A DNA stretch of 21,116 nt from Phenylobacterium aquaticum (GTDB lineage: Bacteria; Pseudomonadota; Alphaproteobacteria; Caulobacterales; Caulobacteraceae). Of this stretch, positions 1 through 6,365 are shown one piece after another. The position numbers were made by a program, and so were the translations under genes. Below the pieces are notes generated by a model that was not told the DNA's origin, searched no databases, and was given only the letters and a program-made list of their open reading frames with translations. The stretch lies in the NCBI RefSeq assembly GCF_947378715.1, contig NZ_CANCLE010000059.1, positions 1-21,116 on the forward strand. Direction: 5' to 3'. How positions within the stretch are numbered: position 1 is the stretch's first letter; every line of letters starts with the position of its first letter.

Positions 1-977
1 TAGCCGGTGGCGAAGACGATGGCGTCCACGTCCTCAACGCTGCCGTCCGCGAAGCGCACGCGTTTGCCTTCCAGCCGCTCGATGGCCGGCTTGAACTTGA
101 TGTCGCCGCAGCCGGCCCGGGTCAGGAACTCGCCGCTCACCGAGGGGTGGGCCTCCAGGGGCTCATGGTCGGGCTTGGGCAGGCCATAGTCCTCCATGGC
201 GCCGATCGATTTCTTGATCGCCTTGCGGGCCAGGGACAGGCCCAGTTTGCGCGGCATCCAGGCCGGCATGGCCGCCTTGTCGGCCGGCTTGCCGTTCATG
301 TACTTGGGCATCACCCAGACGCCCCGGCGGGCAGAGACCCAGAGGTTTTTGGCGATCGGCCGCTGGCTGAGCTCGGAGGCGATATCCATCGCCGAATTGC
401 CCATGCCGACCACGACGACGTTCTTGCCGCGCATGTCGACCGGGCCGAACGGATCGCGATAGGCGTGGCTGTGCAGGGCCGCGCCCTCGAACTCGCCCGG
501 ATAGTCGGGAATGCGCGGGCTCCAGTGGTGGCCGTTGCAGACGAACAGCACGTCATAGGTCCGCGTCTCGCCGGTGGTCAGCGTCACCTGCCACAGGCCA
601 TCGGCATCGCGCTTGGCGGCCTCGACGCCGGTGTTGAAGGTGATGGTTTCGCGCAGGCCAAAATGATCCACGTAGTCCTTGAAATACTGGAACAACTGGC
701 TGTGGTGCGGAAAGTCCGGCCAGTCGCTGGGGACCGGGAAATCCTCGAAGGCCAGCCGCCATTTCGAGGTGTCGATATGCAGGCTCTCATAGCAGGCCGA
801 CGTGCCGTTGGGGTTCTTGTAGTACCAGTTGCCGCCGACCTCGTCGGAGATCTCGAAGCAATCATAGGGAATGCCGAAATCCTTCAGCCGCTTGGCGGTC
901 GTGAAGCCAGAGCAGCCCGCGCCGATGATGCAGGCTTTCGGGAGCTGGGCTTGGGGATGTTGCGCTTGAGCCGCCAC
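1..977 (-). CDS. Flavin-containing monooxygenase (FMO/Baeyer-Villiger type), 3' end outside window
   Basis: FAD- and NADPH-dependent monooxygenase, cytoplasmic, expected to insert one oxygen atom into a ketone, amine or other soft nucleophile; the substrate cannot be read from the sequence. Visible motifs: FAD Rossmann GAGCSG (residues 19-24), the class B FMO fingerprint FxGxxxHxxxY as FEGAALHSHAY (163-173), the NADPH Rossmann GMGNSAMD (191-198), and the start of the FATGY motif (FATG at 322-325) at the window edge. About 325 codons are present; the family runs to roughly 430-500, so the C-terminus lies outside. The start is GTG at 977-975: an in-frame TAA lies seven codons upstream and a GGGAG ribosome site sits 9 nt before it. 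The next gene on the strand is also a flavin oxygenase, suggesting a shared catabolic role (inference). Family is certain, substrate unknown. Confidence 0.93.
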   Translation of the reverse strand, partial: MAAQAQHPQAQLPKACIIGAGCSGFTTAKRLKDFGIPYDCFEISDEVGGNWYYKNPNGTSACYESLHIDTSKWRLAFEDFPVPSDWPDFPHHSQLFQYFKDYVDHFGLRETITFNTGVEAAKRDADGLWQVTLTTGETRTYDVLFVCNGHHWSPRIPDYPGEFEGAALHSHAYRDPFGPVDMRGKNVVVVGMGNSAMDIASELSQRPIAKNLWVSARRGVWVMPKYMNGKPADKAAMPAWMPRKLGLSLARKAIKKSIGAMEDYGLPKPDHEPLEAHPSVSGEFLTRAGCGDIKFKPAIERLEGKRVRFADGSVEDVDAIVFATG

Positions 978-1023
978 GGGGCCGGTCTCCCTAGGTTATC
1001 GTTGTTTAGACAGAGCGTAACAG

Positions 1024-1062
1024 CGGGTGGCGGGTCGACAAGTCGTCACCCGACGTCACCCG
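1024..1062. promoter_or_regulatory. Cluster of CGGGT/ACCCG half-sites upstream of the FMO gene
   Basis: The 111-bp gap between the two oxygenase genes contains two direct copies of CGTCACCCG (1044-1052 and 1054-1062, 10 bp apart, one helical turn). A partly inverted partner, CGGGTGGCGGGTCGAC, lies at 1024-1039. On the minus strand they are 47-85 nt upstream of the FMO start, where a regulator would bind. They do not resemble the palindrome at 2284-2315, so a different regulator is implied. A loose promoter-like pair (TTGTCG, 16 nt, TACGCT) overlaps the inner part on the minus strand. The function is inferred from repeat geometry only. Confidence 0.4.
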
Positions 1063-1088
1063 TTGCGATTGTTCCAAGTCCGGCCGCC

Positions 1089-2246
1089 CTAAGCTTTCTG
1101 GGTCTTGGCGGCGTTATGCTTGGAGATCGTCGAACTCGCGGCGTCCATGGCGGCCTGGATGAATTCGGGGGCGTGGCCGGCGGCCCAGTCAAAGCTGTCC
1201 CGACGGGGTTCATTCATGCGGTTGATGGCCGGCGACACGTGGCGGCGCCAAAGCTCGTAGCTCTTCTTGGTCTTGTCGAAGTCGGCCCAGTTGTGGGCCA
1301 GCTGCAGGAAGACGCCGAAATCGCCCTGCTTTTCCTGCAGGCGACGGATCTGTGCGATCGCATCGTCAGGTGTTCCGACCACGGCGGAGCCCTCATCGAC
1401 CATCTTCCGAATCGGATCACCCGAGGTGTCCACCGGCTGACCGGGACGACTGATGCGGGCGAAGTATTCCGCGTAGGCGCGTCCGCCATGCTGGACATTG
1501 GCCCAGGCCTCTTCCCGGGTCGGTGCGATATGGACCGGACCGACCAGTCTCAGGCGTGCCGGGTCCATGACCTTGCCATTCGCTGCGGCGACCTCGTTGG
1601 CGATCTTCCAGTTGATGCTGAGGGCGTCGTAGCCGTTCGCCTGGGTCGCGGCGACGCAGAGCAGGCCGAAGCCATGCTTTCCGGCCAGGGTTCCGCCCGA
1701 AGGGGTGATCGACGACGCCACCGCAATCTCCGGATGGGGCCAGGTGTAGGGCTTCAGCTGGCAGGTGGCGTCGACCAGATTGAACCAGTCCGACCTGTGG
1801 GTGACGCGCTCACCGGCGAACAGTCGCAGGATCACTTCGACGCCCTCGACCATCCGATCGCGGGTGACCGCCGGCGAGATGCCCATCTGGAACGCGTCCG
1901 ACGGCAAGAGCCCGGGGCCGACGCCGAAGATGACCCGTCCGCGGGTCTGATGGTCCAGTTGCAGGATGCGGTTCGCGGTCGTGAGGGGGTTGTGATACGG
2001 CAGCGAAACCACGCCGGTGCCCAGGCGAATCCGCTTCGTCCGCTCCGCCGCCGCAGCGATGAACACCTCCGGGCTGGCGATGATCTCGAAGCCGCCGGAG
2101 TGATGTTCTCCGACCCAGGCCTCCTCATACCCCAGGCGGTCCAAATGCTCGATCAGCTCAAGATCCCTTTGAATGCAAAGGGTAGGGTCCTCATCCAGAG
2201 GATGGAAGGGCGCCAGAAAAATCCCGTCCTTGAGACGCATCGCCAT
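1089..2246 (-). CDS. LLM-class (luciferase-like) flavin-dependent oxidoreductase
   Basis: Cytoplasmic FMNH2- or F420-type oxidoreductase of the bacterial luciferase superfamily, 385 residues with a TIM-barrel sequence pattern. The N-terminus (MAMRLKDGIFLAPFHP), the barrel segment GYEEAWVGEHHSGGFE and the run IRLGTGVVSLPYHNPL are characteristic of the limonene-monooxygenase-like/alkanal-monooxygenase branch. Members oxidise terpenes, steroids, long-chain aldehydes and similar hydrophobic compounds using reduced flavin from a partner reductase; none is visible here. The ATG at 2246 is preceded by GAGG about 9 nt upstream. The gene is divergent from a TetR regulator and its promoter lies in a 32-bp palindrome, so it is probably inducible. 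It lies 111 bp upstream of the FMO gene on the same strand, and the two may act in sequence on one substrate (inference). Superfamily is sure, substrate open. Confidence 0.93.
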   Translation of the reverse strand: MAMRLKDGIFLAPFHPLDEDPTLCIQRDLELIEHLDRLGYEEAWVGEHHSGGFEIIASPEVFIAAAAERTKRIRLGTGVVSLPYHNPLTTANRILQLDHQTRGRVIFGVGPGLLPSDAFQMGISPAVTRDRMVEGVEVILRLFAGERVTHRSDWFNLVDATCQLKPYTWPHPEIAVASSITPSGGTLAGKHGFGLLCVAATQANGYDALSINWKIANEVAAANGKVMDPARLRLVGPVHIAPTREEAWANVQHGGRAYAEYFARISRPGQPVDTSGDPIRKMVDEGSAVVGTPDDAIAQIRRLQEKQGDFGVFLQLAHNWADFDKTKKSYELWRRHVSPAINRMNEPRRDSFDWAAGHAPEFIQAAMDAASSTISKHNAAKTQKA

Positions 2247-2283
2247 GGTCGTTTCCTCGTCATGAGCGCGACATTCATGGGTC

Positions 2284-2315
2284 GCTCATAATTATATGGT
2301 ACTATAATTATGAGC
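2284..2315. promoter_or_regulatory. Perfect 13-bp inverted repeat with divergent TATAAT boxes (probable TetR operator)
   Basis: GCTCATAATTATA (2284-2296) and its exact reverse complement TATAATTATGAGC (2303-2315) are separated by 6 bp. This is a strikingly AT-rich island between the divergent LLM-oxidoreductase and TetR genes. Each arm contains a consensus -10 hexamer: TATAAT on the plus strand at 2303-2308 and on the minus strand at 2296-2291. That places a start for the oxidoreductase mRNA about 35-40 nt before its ATG. A dimer bound here would block both promoters, the usual logic of a self-repressing TetR protein. No good -35 hexamer is seen on either side. The binding protein is inferred to be the adjacent regulator. 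Confidence 0.8.
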
Positions 2316-2421
2316 TTGGCAATCTGCCTCCGGCGCTTCCGTGCGTGGAGGTGCAGGAAAGCCTATTACAGGTCGCGCGGCGTCGGGATCAGTCCGCCGG
2401 CGGAGAGGCGAGGTCAGGTCG

Positions 2422-3120
2422 TTGGCTCTATCTTCTGAACGCTTGGCGACGCGGCGACGCAACCTGGTGGAGGTCGCCCAGGCTCTGATCCGAGAGCGCG
2501 GGGATGCGGGATTCTCGATGGCCCTGCTGGCGGAGCGCGCGGGGGTGAGCCCCGCGACGCCCTACAATCTGCTGGGGTCGAAATCCGAAATCCTGCGGTG
2601 CGTCGTCCGCGACGATATCGAGCGGTTCGTGGGCGAACTGAAAGGCAACTCCGGCGCCACAGCGCTGGAAAGCCTGCTCCACGCCGCGGACCACCTAGTC
2701 AGCCATTACGAACGCGACCGCCAATTCCATATGGGCCTGTTTCGCGCCGCGTTCAGCACGGAGGCGCCGGAGGTGTTTGGCATATTGTCGACGGAGAGCG
2801 CCGCCTGGTGGCTGACCCTGGTGGCGGCTGCGATCGACAGCGGGGAGGTGGCGCACATCGTCCGCCCCGGACAACTGACCAACGCGCTGCTGCGCATGAT
2901 GGGCGGCGTGGTCCAGACCTGGCTGGCGGCCAGCTGGCCGCCCGACCGCTTCGCCCTTGAAATGAACCTGTCCGTCCGTCTGGTCCTGGCGTCTGTCAGC
3001 ACACCAATCCGCAGAGATACGATGCTGCGCGAGATCGCCGATCTGCAAACCTCGATCGACGCCATGTCCGCAGAGGCCGGTCCGCAAGCGATGAAGACGC
3101 GCGACAGGCCCAGGCCCTAG
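2422..3120 (+). CDS. TetR/AcrR-family transcriptional regulator
   Basis: DNA-binding repressor. The N-terminal TetR helix-turn-helix is clear: RRRNLVEVAQALIRERG, then FSMALLAERAGVSPATPYN and LGSKSEIL, followed by an all-helical ligand domain with no recognised pocket signature. I place the start at TTG 2422, preceded by a GAGG-rich stretch and giving the usual 10-15 residues before the first DNA-binding helix (232 aa). The frame is also open from a GTG at 2341 (259 aa), but that extension is arginine/glycine-rich, has no ribosome site and looks non-coding. Divergent from the LLM oxidoreductase across the palindrome at 2284-2315, so it probably represses that gene and itself until an inducer, perhaps the oxygenase substrate, binds. 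Family certain, start moderately certain. Confidence 0.88.
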   Translation: MALSSERLATRRRNLVEVAQALIRERGDAGFSMALLAERAGVSPATPYNLLGSKSEILRCVVRDDIERFVGELKGNSGATALESLLHAADHLVSHYERDRQFHMGLFRAAFSTEAPEVFGILSTESAAWWLTLVAAAIDSGEVAHIVRPGQLTNALLRMMGGVVQTWLAASWPPDRFALEMNLSVRLVLASVSTPIRRDTMLREIADLQTSIDAMSAEAGPQAMKTRDRPRP

Positions 3121-3206
3121 GTTCCTGGGCTATTATTTCCGATAATCTTCCTTAGGCGCATTATATATCAAGCACATGTCCGGCGTGGGATAAGCAGCTC
3201 GTCGCT

Positions 3207-3935
3207 CTATCGAAATGCCACCTTCGCCACGATTTCCGCTGGCGCCGCCGCCAGGGCACTATTCCTGATCACACCGGCCCGACACAACTCTCCGGGGCTT
3301 TTGCCGATCTGTCCCGAGAGGACACTCTGAGCGTCTGCATCGCTGACGCCTTGGGACGCCATGATTCCCCTGATCTGGGACGCGTCTTCGGGTGTTAGGG
3401 CTCCATACGTCACCGGTGATCTGCGGCCGGCCCCGATCGCCTCAACCGCTACCGCAATCAAATTCGAATAGCGCTTCATCTGGTCGCTATTCAAATTGCC
3501 CAAACTCGATGGATCGCCGATTCCAGTACCCAAGTAAGCACAGGCACTCGTGTTTACGTGAGACAGATAAACTAAGAAATCAGCCTTCTGCCGCTGATAT
3601 TTGGCCTGCTCCTGGGCCGGAGCCTGCTGAGCGGCCTGCACTTGGCCGGCGACGTGAGTCTGGATGAACATCTGCGATCTCCCGCTCCAGTCCTCGTGCT
3701 GGATGACCGCCCTCGCAAGGTCTTGTGTAAGTTGCTTGTAGTCGCCCGGAAATACAACCTTGAGCGCTGCCCATGCCGACCCTAGCTCGCTGGACTGAAG
3801 CGAGGCGTCCATTTGTTGCGCAGCCCAAGCTGGATCGAGCTTTGAGAAGTCCTGTTGCTGGCCGGCAGCAAATGCGCTGCCGGATATCAAACAGGTCAGC
3901 ACGACAGCGGCGGCAACCGACAGAATGCACTTCAT
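3207..3935 (-). CDS. Unrecognised secreted protein (signal peptide), low-GC gene
   Basis: I do not recognise this 242-residue protein. It has a good Sec signal peptide: MKC, a hydrophobic run ILSVAAAVVLTCLISGSAFA, and a likely signal peptidase I site after AFA near residue 23. It is not a lipoprotein, since no proper lipobox precedes a cysteine. The mature part is mostly helical and Gln/Ala-rich in the middle (VQAAQQAPAQEQAKYQRQK). It has two cysteines after the signal, in NTSACAYLG and GELCRAG, which could form a disulfide in the periplasm. Base composition is unlike the neighbours: 3481-3600 is about 47% G+C by hand count, against about 72% for 13321-13380, suggesting recent acquisition. 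The ATG at 3935 follows a G-rich stretch in place of a clean Shine-Dalgarno, downstream of an 8-bp hairpin. Confidence 0.72.
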   Translation of the reverse strand: MKCILSVAAAVVLTCLISGSAFAAGQQQDFSKLDPAWAAQQMDASLQSSELGSAWAALKVVFPGDYKQLTQDLARAVIQHEDWSGRSQMFIQTHVAGQVQAAQQAPAQEQAKYQRQKADFLVYLSHVNTSACAYLGTGIGDPSSLGNLNSDQMKRYSNLIAVAVEAIGAGRRSPVTYGALTPEDASQIRGIMASQGVSDADAQSVLSGQIGKSPGELCRAGVIRNSALAAAPAEIVAKVAFR

Positions 3936-3951
3936 ATTTTAGGCCCCCCAA

Positions 3952-3975
3952 CGCCCCGCAAATTACAGCGGGGCG
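3952..3975. other. 8-bp perfect stem-loop in the 5' leader of the secreted-protein gene
   Basis: CGCCCCGC (3952-3959) pairs perfectly with GCGGGGCG (3968-3975) around an 8-nt AT-rich loop. On the minus strand it sits 17-40 nt upstream of the ATG at 3935, just before the G-rich stretch that serves as ribosome site. It could be an operator or a leader hairpin affecting translation. No T-tract follows, so it is not a terminator. Confidence 0.5.
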
Positions 3976-4162
3976 CCAAAACCGTAATGGCGATACTCCA
4001 GCTACAACCCTCCCCTTCGAAGGGCTACGTGCCTCGCGCGCCTGACGGCGCACTCGGAAAACAAAGACGAAGCTGGACGGCTGGTGCGGAGGGCAGCGGT
4101 CGGGCTCTGCGCGGTTGCAGGGCTCCGCGCCCGCCCGCCGCCCGACCCCAACCACCCTGCCC

Positions 4163-4210
4163 TGACATTTCTATCTGGCGGCCGGCGCGACATCTCTATC
4201 CGGCGTAGAC
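4163..4210 (+). repeat. Left copy of a 48-bp direct repeat flanking the dehydrogenase/thioesterase cassette
   Basis: Matches 8126-8173 at 44 of 48 positions without gaps and in the same orientation. Each copy is itself a tandem of a 17-bp unit 25 bp apart: here GACATTTCTATCTGGCG (4164-4180) and GACATCTCTATCCGGCG (4189-4205), 15/17 identical, followed by TAGAC. It ends 8 bp before the stop codon of the last cassette gene. Multiple short repeats of this kind occur at the ends of some insertion sequences (the IS21 type is one I know of), so this may be a relic end. No transposase remains. The IS interpretation is inference; the repeat itself is directly visible. Confidence 0.85.
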
Positions 4211-4218
4211 CAAGGCTA

Positions 4219-4680
4219 TTACCCCGCCGGGATGACGATACATGTCGTCGTTCCGTGAGCTATGAGCCGGCCCTCGTGATCGACGATGCGACCCTCTGCG
4301 GTCGCGCCCCGTTTGCTTCGGTGCACCACGACGCCCGTCGCCACGATCGGCCCTTGGTCGGGCATCAAGGCGCGAGTCAGGTGCAGGTTGATGTTGGTCG
4401 TGGTGTACCGCTCTCCCTCATCAAGGGTCGTGTGCACCGCGCACGACATGGCGGAGCTGAGGATCACCGAGAGGTAGCCGCCGTGCACGACCCCGCCGGG
4501 GTTTGTAAACCTCGCATCCGGCGAGCCCGTGAACTCGGTGCTGCCATGCTCGGCCCCGGTCAGCTCGAAGCTGAGGACCGGACAGATGGGCGCCGCAGGC
4601 TCGCCGGTGCGTAGGAGCTCACGGAAGAATGACAGCCCTGCTCCATCCGGCTGAGTTTCGGCCTCGTCGGCTTTTGGCAT
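4219..4680 (-). CDS. PaaI-type hotdog thioesterase
   Basis: Predicted acyl-CoA thioesterase of the PaaI/4HBT hotdog family, 153 residues, cytoplasmic, hydrolysing an acyl- or aryl-acyl-CoA; the substrate is unknown. The signature NPGGVVHGGY (N-x-x-G-x-x-H-G-G) is followed by the long hotdog helix LSVILSSAMSCAVHTTL and the strand YTTTNINLHLTRAL, as expected for a catalytic member. The start is ATG 4680: AAGGAG lies 8 nt before it. The frame stays open to 4824 but that would overlap the upstream gene and has no ribosome site. It is the last gene of a four-gene minus-strand operon after the DUF4442-like protein (101-bp gap). The 48-bp repeat begins 8 bp beyond its stop. Role in clearing dead-end or signalling CoA esters is inferred from the family. 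Confidence 0.88.
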   Translation of the reverse strand: MPKADEAETQPDGAGLSFFRELLRTGEPAAPICPVLSFELTGAEHGSTEFTGSPDARFTNPGGVVHGGYLSVILSSAMSCAVHTTLDEGERYTTTNINLHLTRALMPDQGPIVATGVVVHRSKRGATAEGRIVDHEGRLIAHGTTTCIVIPAG

Positions 4681-4781
4681 GGCGCGCGCTCCTTCTTGTG
4701 ACGGGTGGCTCAACATGACCCTCGGCAGGTGACCACGCGCGGCCCAAGGGAGCTTGGCCGCCCGTTGGACTGACGCCGTCG

Positions 4782-5249
4782 TCAGCGGGCTTCCTTCGGC
4801 TTCGACATGTCGGTGACGTGCCATCGCACCGTCATCTCGGCCAGCTTTTCGCTGCTCTCACTGTCGAGCAGTTCAACGGTGACTGGAAAGGCGACCCTTC
4901 CGTCATCCCTGAGCGACCGCAATAGTCCCTCCGGATCTCCTTCGGTCGTCGCTTCGGCCCGCACTTTCCCTTTGGCGGGCTTGAGGTAGCGGATCGTCGC
5001 CTCGCCTGCGACAGGCCGAACCGCGCCCAACAGGTCAGCAAAGAGGCCCGCCATCGCAGCGCCGGACGCCGCCTCGCCGACCGCGAAGAGGGCCGCCGCA
5101 TACTGGGTCCCAATGTGATTCAAGCCGGCCTGTCGGAAAGGCAAGGTCGCCGTGGCGCTGCCGCGGTCCAACCTGTCCAGGCTGACGCCGCAGTGCGCTG
5201 CAAAGGGCACGCTCGCAGCCAGCCGGGCCAGGATCGCCTCGAAATTCAT
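4782..5249 (-). CDS. DUF4442/hotdog-fold thioesterase-like protein
   Basis: A 155-residue hotdog-fold protein. The central helix region LNHIGTQYAAALFAVGEAASGAAM resembles DUF4442 and YiiD-C-type proteins, where the N-H-x-G-T segment takes the place of the HGG of PaaI enzymes. It is probably a thioesterase or acyl-CoA/acyl-ACP-binding protein; activity is unproven for most of the family. I start at ATG 5249 with GAGG 9 nt upstream; GTG codons at 5255 and 5264 are in frame but would consume that site. The gene lies 62 bp downstream of the quinone oxidoreductase-like gene. Two different hotdog proteins side by side suggest either a heteromeric enzyme or two CoA-ester substrates (inference). Confidence 0.82.
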   Translation of the reverse strand: MNFEAILARLAASVPFAAHCGVSLDRLDRGSATATLPFRQAGLNHIGTQYAAALFAVGEAASGAAMAGLFADLLGAVRPVAGEATIRYLKPAKGKVRAEATTEGDPEGLLRSLRDDGRVAFPVTVELLDSESSEKLAEMTVRWHVTDMSKPKEAR

Positions 5250-5311
5250 GGTCACAGACCTCACGGCTTGCGTTGGAACGAACTCGGGTAGATTTGCGCA
5301 ACGGCGCCAGA

Positions 5312-6319
5312 TTAGCTGGCCGCGCTCAGCGCCGGCTTCAGCACAAACTTGCCGGTCGCCTGCCGGGACTCCATGATCCGGTGCGCTTCGGCGGCGCCCT
5401 CGAGCGGCAGCCGAGCCGCCACCTCGACCTTCAGGCGCCCCTCAAGGACCAGCGCCGCCACCTCATCGAAAGCCTGCTGGGCTTCCGCAGGGCGCGCGCT
5501 GAACCAGTGGCTCACATAGTAGCCGATGACCGACTGATTGAAGGGCATCAGGCGCTGGGCGATCAGGCTCGACGGCGCGCGACTGGCGCTCCCGTAGACC
5601 ACCAGACGGCCGAACGGGCCCAGTGCAGCCAGAGACTGCTCGAAGACGGGGCCGCCAGCCATGTCGAGAACCACATCGGCGCCGCGACCGCCGGTCAGCC
5701 GCCGCACTTCGCGCGGCCAGTCCGGGGAGGTGTAGTCGACGGCGTCGTCCGCGCCACGCGCCAAGGCTTGCTCGCGGCGTTCAGGCGTGCTGGCGCCGGC
5801 GATGATCCGGCCGGCGCCGAGGATCTTGGCCAGCTGAATGGCGTAGCCGCCGACGCCTCCGGCGGCGCCCGGGATGAAGACGGACTCGCCGGCCTTCAAC
5901 CGCCCGGCGTGGTTCAACATTTGAAAGGCCGTAACACCCGCGACGACCAGGGTGGAGGCGATGTCGAGATCGAGCCCCGGGTCGAGCTTGATGACATCGG
6001 CGACACCCGCGAGGGCGTAGTCGGCATAGCCGCCGAGACCGTTGCCCCCGAACAGCGCGAAGACCCGGTCGCCAAGGTGAAACGCCGTGACGCCCTCCCC
6101 GACCGCCTCGATGACCCCCGCGGCTTCGCTGCCAAGGATGGCCGGCAAGGGGGTCGCCAGGGGATAGGGATCGCCCCGCCGCCGGACGATATCGGCGAAG
6201 TTGACGCTAGCCGCTTCGATCCGAATGAGCACCTGGTCGGCTGCGGGCTCGGGCCTTGCGACCTCCTCCACCTTAAGCGCTTCGGGCCCGCCGTGGGCGT
6301 GTAACAGGACCGCCTTCAT
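5312..6319 (-). CDS. Quinone oxidoreductase-like (zinc-free MDR) NADPH-dependent reductase
   Basis: Medium-chain dehydrogenase/reductase of the zeta-crystallin/quinone oxidoreductase type, 335 residues, cytoplasmic. It transfers hydride from NADPH to quinones or to the double bond of enones and enoyl thioesters. Seen: N-terminal GroES-like domain (MKAVLLHAHGGPEALKVEEV, SVNFADIVRRRG near residue 40), no zinc ligands, the QOR nucleotide motif PGAAGGVGGYAIQLAK (about 150-165), and the C-terminal GKFVLKP strand. ATG 6319 is chosen because AAGGAGG lies 5 nt upstream and the family begins MKA; the frame is open to 6514 without a plausible start. It follows the Zn-dehydrogenase gene by 46 bp in the same operon. 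Physiological substrate unknown; detoxification of reactive carbonyls or a catabolic enone reduction both fit. Confidence 0.92.
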   Translation of the reverse strand: MKAVLLHAHGGPEALKVEEVARPEPAADQVLIRIEAASVNFADIVRRRGDPYPLATPLPAILGSEAAGVIEAVGEGVTAFHLGDRVFALFGGNGLGGYADYALAGVADVIKLDPGLDLDIASTLVVAGVTAFQMLNHAGRLKAGESVFIPGAAGGVGGYAIQLAKILGAGRIIAGASTPERREQALARGADDAVDYTSPDWPREVRRLTGGRGADVVLDMAGGPVFEQSLAALGPFGRLVVYGSASRAPSSLIAQRLMPFNQSVIGYYVSHWFSARPAEAQQAFDEVAALVLEGRLKVEVAARLPLEGAAEAHRIMESRQATGKFVLKPALSAAS

Positions 6320-6365
6320 GGAGCCCTCCTTCTCTTGTTGCCTGGGGATCGCGCGGTGAGAGCGA

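Larger units (their letters stand above)
3936..4218. other. 283-bp gene-poor gap between the secreted protein and the cassette
   Basis: I see no convincing gene here. It contains the stem-loop at 3952-3975, a perfect 12-bp palindrome CCCTTCGAAGGG at 4013-4024 within a CCTCCCC-type context that recalls dispersed intergenic repeats of alphaproteobacteria, a GC-rich unstructured stretch, and the 48-bp repeat at 4163-4210. The string GCCTCGCGCGCC at 4031-4042 recurs at 8101-8112 near the second copy of the 48-bp repeat. The gap therefore looks like a junction of acquired DNA. Confidence 0.5.

Noticed and set aside
147..2291. A 714-codon open frame on the plus strand
   Set aside because: It lies opposite the FMO and LLM oxidoreductase genes, which have full family motifs. 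Its translation is Arg/Gly/Asp-rich without domains, a typical GC-driven antisense frame.
2341..2421. N-terminal extension of the first TetR regulator from GTG 2341
   Set aside because: In frame, but Arg/Gly-rich with no ribosome site and only 25 nt from the palindrome. The TTG at 2422 gives a normal TetR N-terminus.
4013..4024. Perfect 12-bp palindrome CCCTTCGAAGGG as an operator
   Set aside because: It is far from any start codon and resembles dispersed intergenic repeats, so I did not call it a regulatory site.
3580..4155. Minus-strand frame overlapping the secreted-protein gene and the gap
   Set aside because: It overlaps the signal-peptide gene in another frame, lacks a ribosome site and has an Arg-rich composition. 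Its PSKG segment is just the translated CCCTTCGAAGGG palindrome region.
5273..6304. A 343-codon plus-strand frame opposite the quinone oxidoreductase gene
   Set aside because: Composition is low-complexity and the minus strand encodes a complete MDR protein with a good ribosome site.
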